Source: Symsagittifera roscoffensis
Lineage: Eukaryota > Xenacoelomorpha > Acoela > Convolutidae
Length of the DNA: 64,000 nt
Assembly: GCF_963678635.1 (NCBI RefSeq)
Contig: NC_087068.1
Span: 57,893,896 to 57,957,895, forward strand
Direction: 5' to 3'
Positions 42,556 to 53,221 of this stretch are shown here, in pieces (the first letter of the stretch is position 1; each line of letters starts with the position of its first letter). Under the pieces are notes generated by a model, which was not told where the DNA came from, did not search any database, and saw only the letters and a program-made list of their open reading frames with translations. The translations under genes and the position numbers were made by a program.

Positions 42556-42752
42556 GGTGCTAAAGTTTTAAATCAGAATTGAAAAAGAGAATTTCAATGG
42601 AGAGTTTTAGAGAATTGATTGATGTTGCATTCTAAAATGATGGTTCCAAGTCGCGACCTGTTTTTTAGATCTTGATTGATCGAAAACTGTTTACTCAACA
42701 CTGAATCAGAAGAGACAGAAAGAGATTACACGAAGAATCAACACGAAAAGAA

Positions 42753-45700
42753 ATGGGAGACACTAACGAACTCATGGAATTCCTCTCAGCGAGTCTAGGA
42801 GCGACTCTAGACGAGATCTATCAGCGGCTGATCGATTGTGATTTCACACGAGAAGACCCGGGGTCGAGATGCACTGGGAAGAGAGGGTCGAGGGAATCGC
42901 CCTACGGAAGTCGTGTTGATGTTGGCCTTCGGTGAGTCCGGGTCCGCCGAGAGAGGCCGAAACCGATTGATGAGATGGAGGCGCGGAGAAATGTCTGGCC
43001 ACGACCTGGCTCGTGAGCCGGGACTAGGTGAGCAAAGGGACCACCGGCTAGGTGAGATGCCCTTACCCGCCCAACCTGCGCAGCCGCTAATTGGAGCGAA
43101 GAGACAGCGTGATGGGCCAGGCCCGTCACACTCGGTCGACTCTCCAACAGCTGCTCCTCCCCTGAAGAGAGTGAGAGTGAGCGAGATAGAGATCCAGACG
43201 TCGGAAACGATTGAGACACTGGAGAAGAAGGAGAGGGATCAGAGTGAGCTGTGTGCCAAACTTCAGGAGTACAGGACCATAGCTCGGGAGAGAGACGAAT
43301 GGAAAAAGAAATTCGAAGATCTGCAGGTGGCCTACAAGGAGGATGAGATAAAGCACCTGAAGGAGCTGTATATGGCGAAGGTGAGCCAAGCGTCACCGGA
43401 AATCCTGGCGAGCATCCTGGAGGGATCTAACGACACACGCCCCAGGACAACAGCGCAGGAGCTGTGCGCATCGAGAGGACCTGAGGTTCTGGATTTGCGT
43501 GCATCAAGGGGGCCCGAGGCTCCTCAGCAGACGCGACCGTCTGCTTCGAATCAAAGGTTCACGATACCAGACCCTTCGGACACCTATCTAGCTCCTCAAT
43601 TCCAGGAATCATTTAACCAAGTGGCCAGCGCCGCAATGGATGAAATCAACAGAGGCACTGAGCGGACACTGGCTAGGATGGTTCCTTCCCAGCGTCCTGA
43701 TCATTCATCAGATGGCTCTGAGCGAGCAACCCGCACGATAGCGTGCTCTGCGCCTGGTGGAGTCTTTGAGAAGTCTCGCGTGGTAGATATCAGGAAGAAT
43801 CTGATGACACGTCATCAGTTCACGCAAGTGCCAGCCGAGCATCCTCGAGCCTGCTTGAATGACATGAGCTGGAACCCCGCCACGAGCGACCAAGTGATTC
43901 CCCCAGGGAGTCGCCATTTGATCATTGGAGACAGTCTGGTGAGAGATCTGAATGAGATCTTCGTCTATGGCCAGACTACCACTCTGTCCTTTGGAGGAGC
44001 CTCAGTGGCTCAAGTTATCAAAATGATGGAGTTCCAGGGCGAGGATCATCTGGATACATTAATAATAATGCTGGGGACTAATGACGTCTCGAGAGCCCCC
44101 GTAACTCCAGAGAACAAGTGGGAACCTCTGTTGGTGTGTCTATTGAACGAATTGAAAGAAAAGTATAGACCCAAGCTCGTGATCCTGTGTACGATACCAC
44201 CAAATCCTTTGGTGGGCACTATAGCTGCAGATTTCATGAATGGCAACGTGACGCGGTGGAATGAAATGACCCGCAGTCTGGTGAGAAACAATCCTGGCGA
44301 GTTGCGACTCCTGGATCTTGAAAACATGCTACGCATGACTGATCACATCGAGCTCACCAGAGATGGAGTGCACTTCAATAGCCAACGAGGGAGGCATTGG
44401 ATTAACGATGTGTTTCAGACGCAGTTGAGAGAAGTGGAGCAAGAGTTGAGGGCGACCGGTTCTTTGGCTCGGACCAATTTGACCGGAGGGAGTAGAATAA
44501 GGGCAACCGTGCCCGAATCCCTCGCCAACCGCCTAGGGCCCTTGGCAACGGAGACGGTTGGGGCCGTAGCCGTCGCTCCGAGCTCAAACGTGAGAGACAG
44601 GCTGGGGACTGCTCCTCCTCCCAGGCCGCAATCGATTGGAAGCCGACTCGGCAGATCGGTGGAACAGAATAACAGGAATAACTCCCAGACCGCGTCTAGG
44701 AGGAACGATTCGCCTGCCACGACAACTCCTGCTTCGACGGCAGGACCGTCTACAAGTACCGTGCCAGCGGAGGGAATTGAATCTGGCAGCAGGTTGCTTT
44801 GGAATAGATCAGATCCCAGCCATTGGGGTCAGTATAAGACGGACATGTCGGCGAAGTTGAATATGAATACCCTGACGTGTCGGGAAGATGTGATGAGAAT
44901 GACTGGCGGTGAAAGTCCCACAGTGTCGCGACTTTATCGGATACCGGGCGTGGATTGGCTGCTAGCAGAGCAGGAGAAATTCAGCTCCTCGACCTCACTC
45001 CGACATGCGGACTTGGATGGATTGCCTCATGACAATACCTTTGGACCTCTAAACACCAGGTCGCTCACCGACGTTCGAGATAGGACCCGGGAAAGGACAC
45101 CACCTGTGCGCAAAGGCAAGTTCCAGACGGAGAACAAGCCCAACAACAAACATCACAAGATGTTTAGACAATTCGCTAAACCACCCGGTCAGACGCCGGG
45201 CGAGTATTCGAGGGGTTACCCCCGAACCACAACAGTGGTTGGAGACGATAAGAGATATGGGAACCTGAAGGCCCCAATAGGCGATGGCCTTTTTGCAGCT
45301 TATGATCCCTTGGACATGAAGGCTGCCAAGTATCTGGTTGTGGCCGGCTCCGATTATCTCTATACACCCCGTTCTCTATTCTGGCCCGATGTGATTTTCT
45401 TAACGGCGCCTAAACTGGACTGGGGACAGGCGATAGGCATGATGATAAGTGTACGGAGAGTGGTCAGCATGGAGCCGCAGGTGATAGTGGTTGCAGGCTC
45501 GAATGATCATCTACAAAGCAGAGGCTTATTGTCACGTCTGACGGATGGATCGATCCCGAGTAACGAAGTTATAGGGGAAGCGATAATGACACTGCTCTCG
45601 GCGATGGCCGAGGTGGAGGCAGCAGCAAGACAACGTTTCACCATGAATGTGGTGAAGGTGATCTTCGTATTGTCACCAGGCTACGCTGCGTTACCTGAAC

Positions 45701-46494
45701 CCCTTCAATTTGTGTACACGATGGTCACGACGATAGCAGAGGGGATATCTAACGTGATAATTCCTGCCCCAAACAGAGTGGTGGACCCGGACAATTATTA
45801 TCCGTCCCGATCTGAGCTTCCCGCTGTTTGGTCTGACATCTTGAATGCCATACAGGGACTCAGAGATTGTAGCACAACTCGGTTGGTGCTAGATGAAGTT
45901 ATGGGGTTGGAGCTGTCCAACTTCGCAAGATTATTGAAGCTAAGACCAGGGGTAGGTGACGATCATCTGTTAGTACAACAGGTGGCTGATGATCTCTGGT
46001 TCAGGCAGATGGATCATGCAGAGAATGAGCAGGGAAGGATGATCAGGAAGAACATGACGTCAGCAGAGGAGGACCTCATGGCAATGGCTTTGCGTACGAA
46101 GCCACACAACAACATATGGTTGTATCTGTCACCGAGGCTGTGCACCTTGGGTGAAGACGCGTTTGAGTATGCGCCGGCAATAATTAAAGAGATACACGCG
46201 TATTTGAAGAGTCTACTTAATGCCCGGGAGTTGGCTAGAGGCAAGATGTTGAAGCTGATGCAAGACGTGAATACGATGTCGCTGGACAAGTTCCAAGCTG
46301 ACGTGCTGGCCACGAAAGCACAGTACGAACGATCGGATGCTATCTTGGGCGGAATGGGAGTGGGATGGACGCCATCTTTCCTATCGACGTGCTATCCGAG
46401 GGCATCTAGGAACCTGATCGCAAGTTTTGTCAAAGACATCAGGAAGTTGTCGATTGGCCTGGTGCTAGCCTTATGCGTGACATTTGGTCATTAA
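42753..46494 (+). CDS. SGNH-hydrolase polyprotein, part A (frameshifted near start)
   Basis: The start is ATG 42,753, supported by the copy at 62,274, whose start region and first 30 residues align. A deletion and frameshift near 42,850-42,890 then move the reading into the frame that runs to 46,494. Domains: coiled coil (about 43,170-43,400) and an SGNH hydrolase (about 43,910-44,430) with IIGDSL (Ser codon 43,933), block II SFGGAS, block III LGTND (44,074-44,085) and DGVH (44,362-44,373), so all four catalytic blocks are intact. After a Ser/Pro/Thr linker, a second SGNH-like region follows (about 45,290-45,900) with VVAGSD and GSND but no proper GDS. No signal peptide or membrane helix is evident, so it is unlike an envelope protein. 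It ends at TAA 46,492, an apparent lesion since the frame continues into part B. Confidence 0.85.
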
Positions 46495-49400
46495 AACTTT
46501 GTGAAAGGACCGGCAAACCTCTTTACCCAAGCGTTGGCCGATTTGAGATTGGATGGACTCTTGACCCTGATTGCCATGACCTATGGTCGACTGGGAGACT
46601 TGCTTGTGCTATTGCGTTACCCTGAACAACTGCAGGGACCCAGTCGTGAGTTCAATGCACTGTTGGAAACCGCCTCGCTCAAGAAGATGAAAGACTGGAG
46701 GACTCTCCTACTTCAATACCTCCTGCAACAGAACAGAAGCGTAACAGGAGAGGACAAAGTGGCGACGAACGCAAGCGAATGTAAACAGTATTGTTGCATG
46801 CCCTTATTAACAGACTTAGCTGTCATGATGCGGATTGATCCGTTGGCTCTGGTCCACGGACTGAGGGAATTCGTCACAGTGGTTTATGGACCGGTGATGT
46901 CCTTTGCGTTCCCGGATGTGCAAGTTAAAGCGTACAGGAATTCAGTGTTGTACGTCAACCTGGTCTCAGTAGTGGATTGTTCCGTGCTGAATTGGGTAGA
47001 GCAGAGTGAACTGAGAAAGCTGGCTAGCGATGATAGGCTGTTCGGAAGAATAGCAGAGCCAGGTTGGGTGTTGATGGATTTCAACAACCACTTCAAATGC
47101 CGAATGGGTCGTGAGGATCTGTCCCACATCCAGTTTAACCCAAAACTCTGGAATCTGAGACCAGTGGTGAAAGATACAGGAGAGGCTGTGGTAGTACCTC
47201 AATTGCCGGGAGCCTATGCCCATGCAAAAGAGAATCAACAAACATGGCTTCCTGGGTCCAGGCCGCTGCCGGACCAATGCCATCGATATCCACCGATAAG
47301 GAGGATGTTGTTGGGAGTCACATCTCCCATCATTGCCCCTCGTATCGGAGCAGCTCGTGACGCGGAGAAGAGAATGCTGAAGTGGAGTGGAGGGATGGAG
47401 CCGCGCTTCATCAGCTGGAACGTCGCTGCCGCACATACGTTTGACTTCTCATTCCCCGATGCCTGGAGCAGGAAGAAGATCAAAGCACTACCCTCCAGGA
47501 GACCGGAGGTCTCGGCTGAAACGTGGAACGAAGTGTATTCTTCCGCGGATGACTTATCGAGACTGAAGTGGTCAGGAGAAGCGAAGGTGGTGATGCAGGA
47601 AGTGGCAAGAGAGAGCAGAGGAGGCTCATATATAACGATAGAAGACCTGGCCCCACACGGCGAGGAGTTGGTAGAGTTCCTGGTCGATGAAGAATTGTTT
47701 TATCATGCAGGAGACATGGCCGTACCGGCTCGGCCGGATTCGGGCGCAGACGCACGACAAGGACCCTCGGGACCTAGGCCGAAACCTGATGCAGACGACG
47801 ATGAATTGATGGATCAGGACGATAACGATGATGGGACCGGAAGCAAGACGGAGAAATCGGGAGAGACCGATCTAGGAGCGTTGGAAAGGGACTTGCTAGA
47901 GTACCGGTTCAGTGAAGATGACGATGGGGAAGTCGATGGGAGTTTATTGTTAATGGCACCATCGTCCTTCATGTCTCCTACAAGGGAGGCGTCAGCCGAT
48001 CTATCTCCGATAGACCCAATAAGCCAGGCTAGAGAGTGCCGAAGCAGGGATCCGCAGAAACTGCTTTATGAGTCACCAAGGAGGAGGAAAACCGAAGAGT
48101 CAATGAAGATATCGTTCCTCAGCACATTACCAGAAGAAGAATGGGAAAGATATCAAATGGAGTTGGAAGGCAAGACAGGAGCAATCTGGAGCCGAGTAAA
48201 CTTCATGGAGAAATCTTGGGACGTGATAAGGCGATATGGGACACAGTCCATAATGAAGGTGGGGTTGAACCAACCCATTATGCTTGAGGTCCTGGAGAAG
48301 ATAGTGAGCTCCATGGAGTCGGATGATCTGACCGAGTCAGTAACAGAAGACAGTGCCGATGATCAGAATGTTGCAAAGAAATTACCTGTCAGACGAGCCA
48401 GGAAAGGGCTGAAGCGACTAAAAGGGAAGACGGGAAGTCGAGCCATGAACCCGAGAGTGGTGAAGTCAAGAGCCAACGCAGTGGTGACCTCTTTAACGAG
48501 CGCAGGTCGTTCAGGCGAGAGCGGACAGGGAGATACTACAACGCTGACAGGGGGAGAAAAAGAGAATCTGATACCCCCTATGCTCTTGGCAGGTCTGACC
48601 GTAACCGCCACAAGGTCGAAGAAGACGGCGCGAACCCTGGCAGACACTAAGTTAGAAATGGAAGTAATCAGTCAATGTGGATCTGGAGGACTTGAAGATT
48701 ACAGGCCCTCGCGAATCAACATGGCCAAGTTGAAACTGGAAGGACAACTCGACGTGGTCGAGTACAGTCGAATAACTGTGCCGGAATCGGTCCACATGGG
48801 AGATCCGGCAGGGGGTTATGTGGAAATGTTGAAAGCGAGGAACTCCGCGAGAGGGCACCTGATGGCTTGGAGCGAAAAGCGAGCCATGCAAGAATATTTG
48901 AAGGGGCTTACGGAGAACTCTAACTTCAATCGAAAAGAGTATGACACAGTAATGTCATCAGAAGCGAACGAAATTGGATTGGAAAAACTGCTAGAGATTT
49001 CTTGGAGGGCGGCCCTCCAGAAATACTTCGATGAGACGATGAATGCACCTGCGACTGTGGCAGCATACCTGGCTCATCCTTGCGTGAGAACTGATCTGCA
49101 AGTACGACTGGCTTGGTGCTTGATGGGCATCAAAAGGGCGGAGTATGAAGCCAGTAATGACTCGAAATCACGAGAACAGGAGCTAGAATTGATGGAAGCT
49201 CTGCGAGCATTGATCTCAAAAAATGATTCGGCGATAGCATGGGCTAAGCGAAAGGATGCCCTTTGCTTTGTCAGGTTCGTGGTGGATCGCATCCCCACTC
49301 TTGTGTTGGGAGAATGTGTAAAGATCATTCGGCAAAAGGGAGTTGATTGCGAAAGGAACTTCCTTAGGGCTCTCCTAGAGCTATATCAGGACATGCCATT

Positions 49401-49851
49401 GACCGTGCCAAGCAAGGAGTCGAATGATATGGAGAGCTATCGCAAGTTGGAAGAAGTGAGAAGATACTCCAACAAAGAATTGAAAGTGAGTCTAGACTTG
49501 ATTGAAGCGGTCAGAGGACAAAAAGAGTTTGCAACACTAGGGAGACTGGAGTCGTTCCAATACGTGTCTGGCATACCAGGAATGGCGTATAATCCCTTCG
49601 TGAACGAGGAAGCCAGGGAAGCATACTTCGACTACGAGCAAGTCACAGTGCTCAACTTCTGGGTTGAACGAATTAAGGAAATCGGAATGCTGATGGTGGA
49701 ACAACCCAAGCTGGGAATTATTTTGGAAGAACGAGTAGTCAAACCCTCGATTCCCGAGCTAAAAGGGCAAGTGAGTTTTGATTGTGGTTCTTGGGACGGT
49801 CCCTTGAAAACCAGTCTAGTAGTGATGTGGGAACTCATGAAGCCTTCCTGA
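46495..49851 (+). CDS. SGNH polyprotein, part B (unrecognised, about 1,118 codons)
   Basis: In the same frame as part A, directly after TAA 46,492. No plausible ATG marks its start, so it is best read as a continuation. I recognise no domain. Visible features are a helical N-terminal part (LRLDGLLTLIAM is conserved in the copy at 58,500-58,700), an acidic linker (DADDDELMDQDDNDD, about 47,785), a basic stretch (RRARKGLKRLKGK, about 48,390), and conserved blocks AGGYVEM, RNSARGHL, AKRKDALCF and GMAYNPF. The last four are also in the decayed copy at 55,700-56,690. It ends at TGA 49,849, where that copy has TGG. Its role is unknown; conservation across copies shows it was under selection as protein. 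Confidence 0.75.
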   Translation, partial: NFVKGPANLFTQALADLRLDGLLTLIAMTYGRLGDLLVLLRYPEQLQGPSREFNALLETASLKKMKDWRTLLLQYLLQQNRSVTGEDKVATNASECKQYCCMPLLTDLAVMMRIDPLALVHGLREFVTVVYGPVMSFAFPDVQVKAYRNSVLYVNLVSVVDCSVLNWVEQSELRKLASDDRLFGRIAEPGWVLMDFNNHFKCRMGREDLSHIQFNPKLWNLRPVVKDTGEAVVVPQLPGAYAHAKENQQTWLPGSRPLPDQCHRYPPIRRMLLGVTSPIIAPRIGAARDAEKRMLKWSGGMEPRFISWNVAAAHTFDFSFPDAWSRKKIKALPSRRPEVSAETWNEVYSSADDLSRLKWSGEAKVVMQEVARESRGGSYITIEDLAPHGEELVEFLVDEELFYHAGDMAVPARPDSGADARQGPSGPRPKPDADDDELMDQDDNDDGTGSKTEKSGETDLGALERDLLEYRFSEDDDGEVDGSLLLMAPSSFMSPTREASADLSPIDPISQARECRSRDPQKLLYESPRRRKTEESMKISFLSTLPEEEWERYQMELEGKTGAIWSRVNFMEKSWDVIRRYGTQSIMKVGLNQPIMLEVLEKIVSSMESDDLTESVTEDSADDQNVAKKLPVRRARKGLKRLKGKTGSRAMNPRVVKSRANAVVTSLTSAGRSGESGQGDTTTLTGGEKENLIPPMLLAGLTVTATRSKKTARTLADTKLEMEVISQCGSGGLEDYRPSRINMAKLKLEGQLDVVEYSRITVPESVHMGDPAGGYVEMLKARNSARGHLMAWSEKRAMQEYLKGLTENSNFNRKEYDTVMSSEANEIGLEKLLEISWRAALQKYFDETMNAPATVAAYLAHPCVRTDLQVRLAWCLMGIKRAEYEASNDSKSREQELELMEALRALISKNDSAIAWAKRKDALCFVRFVVDRIPTLVLGECVKIIRQKGVDCERNFLRALLELYQDMPLTVPSKESNDMESYRKLEEVRRYSNKELKVSLDLIEAVRGQKEFATLGRLESFQYVSGIPGMAYNPFVNEEAREAYFDYEQVTVLNFWVERIKEIGMLMVEQPKLGIILEERVVKPSIPELKGQVSFDCGSWDGPLKTSLVVMWELMKPS

Positions 49852-51591
49852 TGTCCCCATCCTAACGCAGGTTTAATCTGGGACATGACCGCGGATGTCA
49901 TGTTGGAAAGAGGTGATGATGCGAGTTTACATGATCTGGCCATGATACATCACCTGCTGGCCATGAGATTGACGAAGAGGAAGAGCAACCTGTCCACGGA
50001 GCTGTCTGAGGAAGGTACATCGAGTAATTGGTTGAAGCAGGGCACATGCTTGGCTCAACACAGTGGGATGGAAGGACATGTTTGTAACATGGGACACTGC
50101 CTGATTACGCCGAGCGAGCAGCATCGACAACTGGCACGATTGTATGGAAGATTAAGCATGTCAGATAAGAGTGCAATGGAATTGGTCGCAGACTGCCATG
50201 GGGTGACGGACGTAAACCTGATCACAGCCTTGGGATTTTATAGCATGACGAGTTCGATAGAATCGCTCGAGCGCTTGGAGCGTGCCCATGAGCTAGTGAC
50301 GTCCCTCAGTGTGGAAATATTCCCTGGAGCATTACAGACAGAGCAAAAGATTGGAGGCTGGCGAGAAGCCCTGGAGAATGAAATGAATCTGAAGGATAGT
50401 GAAGCCTATCACAGACCTACTGGTTCAAAATATATGGTGGGTTCAAGCTCCGCGCCCTACTGTAATAGCAAGTATCCTACGCACATGGTAGTGATGGATG
50501 CGAGGACGCAACACGTGTTGGTTGACCAACTTTTCTCTGTGCCAAAGTGCGTGAGGTTGGCCAGGATGTCAGAAAGGTCATATGACTTGTTGGCAAAGAT
50601 CTTTCGGGCAGTCCCGAAGAGATCCGAAGGCGAGTTGCAAGACGTTGTGGGTGAAGAGTTCATGAGACTGAACGAAGGCAACGTGAGTGAGTTCCAGAAG
50701 CAGAAAGCGAGTGGAGCGTTACCCACTGAATTCCCCACCATAGAAGAGAAAGACGATCTACATAGAATCCTGATGGAAGTGGAACCGTTGCTGGGAGCCT
50801 CAGGGTATCGGACCCGAAGGAACATAGTGAGAACCCATGGGGAGTATCCTTGCCACTGCTTAGTGCAGACGTTGTGGTACCCCAAACGCGGGAATCTGAT
50901 CCTAATATGGGACGTGGAGGAGTTGTACTCCACGGGGTTGCCCGATCAGAATCAACCAGTGTCAATCGTGGTGGTTAGCGCCATGCTAGCAGTGAGATGG
51001 TTGGAGGCTTATGCGGACACAAATGAGCAGGAGACGGCCGTGCCGACTCCTGAACAGCTGAGCAACGTGAAAATGGGTAGTGAATTGGATCTTTTCAGAA
51101 CCACCTGCAAGGTTCTGAGAATACCTAAAGCCATCGAAAGAATATGGTCAAGGCAAAGATTGATGCCTTGGTTCCGTGCAGTGATGACATCTTGGATGTA
51201 TGAACGCGCGAAGCGTCACATGTCAAGGAACACGGAAGCCTATCAATCTTTCCAGCTAGACATAGGACCAGGAGCCTATAAGAGAGCTTTCCTGACGCAT
51301 AGAAACGCGGTCACCACGGCGGTGAAGCGAGTAGCTGGAGCGCCTTGTGTTACTGAAAATGAAAAGAAAGAGGTCTTAAGAGCTGACCTAGAACGAAACG
51401 TGAGCCTATGTCTTCATAACAGCTTTTGCAGGAACCGGGAGCAGAAGGTGAATGTGGACTTGCTACCTTGTTGCAAACCGAGGCTGTTGGAACAGGAGGG
51501 TTGGGGCACGGCCCGCAACTCTCTGGACATGTTAGAGAAAGTTCTGGAAGACAGTGACGCTGAACATCAGGATGGAGAAATGATGGAGTGA
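49852..51591 (+). CDS. SGNH polyprotein, part C (unrecognised C-terminal part)
   Basis: Again the same frame, immediately after TGA 49,849; an ATG at 49,885 is available. About 570 residues, with no domain I recognise. It is Cys/His-rich near the start (CLAQHSGMEGHVCNMGHC) and near the end (LCLHNSFCRNRE, LLPCCKP), with a middle part GLPDQNQPVSIVVVSAMLAVRWLE conserved in the decayed copy at 54,676-54,888. The final TGA (51,589-51,591) is followed by a 745-bp noncoding stretch before the 3' LTR. Metal binding by the Cys/His clusters is possible but not shown. Confidence 0.75.
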   Translation, partial: CPHPNAGLIWDMTADVMLERGDDASLHDLAMIHHLLAMRLTKRKSNLSTELSEEGTSSNWLKQGTCLAQHSGMEGHVCNMGHCLITPSEQHRQLARLYGRLSMSDKSAMELVADCHGVTDVNLITALGFYSMTSSIESLERLERAHELVTSLSVEIFPGALQTEQKIGGWREALENEMNLKDSEAYHRPTGSKYMVGSSSAPYCNSKYPTHMVVMDARTQHVLVDQLFSVPKCVRLARMSERSYDLLAKIFRAVPKRSEGELQDVVGEEFMRLNEGNVSEFQKQKASGALPTEFPTIEEKDDLHRILMEVEPLLGASGYRTRRNIVRTHGEYPCHCLVQTLWYPKRGNLILIWDVEELYSTGLPDQNQPVSIVVVSAMLAVRWLEAYADTNEQETAVPTPEQLSNVKMGSELDLFRTTCKVLRIPKAIERIWSRQRLMPWFRAVMTSWMYERAKRHMSRNTEAYQSFQLDIGPGAYKRAFLTHRNAVTTAVKRVAGAPCVTENEKKEVLRADLERNVSLCLHNSFCRNREQKVNVDLLPCCKPRLLEQEGWGTARNSLDMLEKVLEDSDAEHQDGEMME

Positions 51592-52322
51592 AGATGACCG
51601 AAGAAGAGAAAAGAAGGAGAAAAAACTTGATTGTCTTTGTGTGTAAAAACTTGAACAAATCAACCAAGTTTTGATTATTGAACTTGTTAAACTTTTTGTT
51701 TTGATTTAGTTTGGTCAGACCAAACTTTGAAAATGTTGCAATTGTTAAAATTGTTGAAATTGTTGATTTTAGTTACTACTATATATGTATGTATATAAGG
51801 CGCATAGGTGAGTATATTTACCTATTTATTCTCGACTGAAGTTTTTAACCTGTGTAAGACACAACTTCACTGTGTGGCGACATGGTAAGTTGAGTAAACT
51901 CGCTCGAGAAGGGTGGGTAACTCAATAACTTTCCTAGCCACAGAGTTTCTTAGTTTTAATATTGAAAGGACCGCATAAATGACTAATTATACTTGGTGAG
52001 TGAAGTTAAGTTAATTTTAATGGGTGCGTGGCCGTGCCACGTCCCACTTTTTAATCAGAAGCGGAAAGAAGTTTTATGGCGAGATGACATAAGTAGTCAG
52101 AAAAGAAATTTTATCTAGGAGACTCCTCATGGTGCAAATTTTGTGAAAATGTTGAAAGGCAGTGAGATGTAGTACGATGTCATTTGTGAACACGTAGTGA
52201 GTTGAGGTGGAGTAGATAAATTTCATTTTCTTATGCGATTTGTAAGATTGGTTACAGAAAACTGGATACCTACTTGACGATAACCCGGTGTTGTGCGATC
52301 AATAGGGACATTGATGGAAACT
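51592..52322 (+). other. 3' noncoding region of the giant element
   Basis: AT-rich, with no coding capacity. TATATAAGG at about 51,792 is followed by a small hairpin (TAGGTGA...TTACCTA, 51,806-51,825). No other structure is clear. Confidence 0.6.
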
Positions 52323-52337
52323 TGTCCGGGGAGTATG
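52323..52337 (+). promoter_or_regulatory. Polypurine tract of the giant element
   Basis: TGTCCGGGGAGTATG ends exactly at the 3' LTR start. The GGGGAG core is the likely plus-strand primer. The same 12-base word recurs inside pol. Confidence 0.6.
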
Positions 52338-53221
52338 TGCCATTCTGCCGGATGACACAGCACAACCTTCCCGCGACAGAAAAAAGAGTGACGAAAGGCC
52401 TTATGAACAAAAAAGTGTTGCGACGGAGGGTCAGAATGTTCTGGAATTTTTATTTTTAAAATTTCGATTTGAAGGAGAACATTTCTGAGAAATAGAGAAA
52501 AGACGGCCATTTTGAAAAAAAAAGACGAAAATCAGAACAACGATAGAAATTGTGAAGAACAGTTGTATCAGAGACAGGAAAATTACGGAGCCTCTTATCG
52601 TGGCAATAACACACGATAAGGACCTTAGTGACGGATATTTGTGGAGACGGAGGCTTCAGTGGGGGGAAGAGAAATACCACGGAACCCTCCCGGGACACGA
52701 AATATAGGAGATAAGAGTGTTATCTCAAGAAAATCACGGGAGCGGAGGCTTGGTCCCCCAGAGACTGTTATATGTGAAGGGACTGGGTAAACTAACTATA
52801 AGAGCTGCTGTAATGTCCTAGAGATCAATTAAACACCGATATTATTTGATATTTCAGAGCATGAGTAGATAGAGAAAGGAAAGGGTCAATCCATCTCCAA
52901 TGGATTTAATATAAAACTGTCACACAAAAACATATAAAAATAAGTTGTTCGAGCCGTGTTTTTAATGACAATCACGTAGTCTGAGGATCCGAGACTCAGC
53001 TATGTGGTTGTGTTCGCATGCAAACGAAAGCTGATCAAAAGTCGTTTGACTGATGGCCTAAAAATGGTAACTTTTTACTTTGCCCTAGACAGACCAGAAA
53101 ATCAACTGGCAAGGTCGAGACGGTGAAAAACGAGTGGAATTAAGGTAACTGACGCCTGCCAGTCGTCAATAGGTACTTTTTCAACGCTCCGTCGCTGTGT
53201 GATATTTAGGCGAATGTTACA
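52338..53221 (+). repeat. 3' LTR of the giant element
   Basis: 884 bp, TGCC...TACA, about 99 percent identical to the 5' LTR by my count apart from one 24-bp indel. It contains the conserved hairpin at 52,973-53,006. Confidence 0.95.

Larger units (their letters stand above)
28866..53221 (+). mobile_element. Complete 24.36-kb giant Gypsy-type LTR retrotransposon
   Basis: It is bounded by direct LTRs (908 and 884 bp) that start TGCC and end TACA. It is flanked by a 5-bp duplication AATTG (28,861-28,865 and 53,222-53,226), and it sits inside repeat R, whose uninterrupted paralogue is at 7,985-8,508. Order: LTR, leader (29,774-32,910), small ORF, gag-PR-RT-RNase H, integrase plus macro domain, hairpin cluster, a very large SGNH-containing polyprotein frame, 3' noncoding, purine tract, LTR. 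I counted about ten substitutions between the LTRs, plus one 24-bp indel and short run-length changes, so insertion is recent. Coding lesions in this copy: TAG at 39,798, a frameshift near 42,850-42,890, TAA at 46,492 and TGA at 49,849. Size and an ORF ahead of gag recall plant Ogre and planarian Burro elements, but the extra domains differ from what I know of either. Confidence 0.95.

Noticed and set aside
46492-49851. Alternative genetic code or programmed stop readthrough for TAA and TGA
   Set aside because: The minus-strand copy has sense codons at both places and a different stop nearby; independent lesions explain the pattern better. The TAG at 39,798 is less certain and is kept as a finding.
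42753-51591. Retroviral envelope gene in the post-pol position
   Set aside because: No signal peptide, fusion peptide or membrane anchor is visible; the only recognisable domains are SGNH-type.
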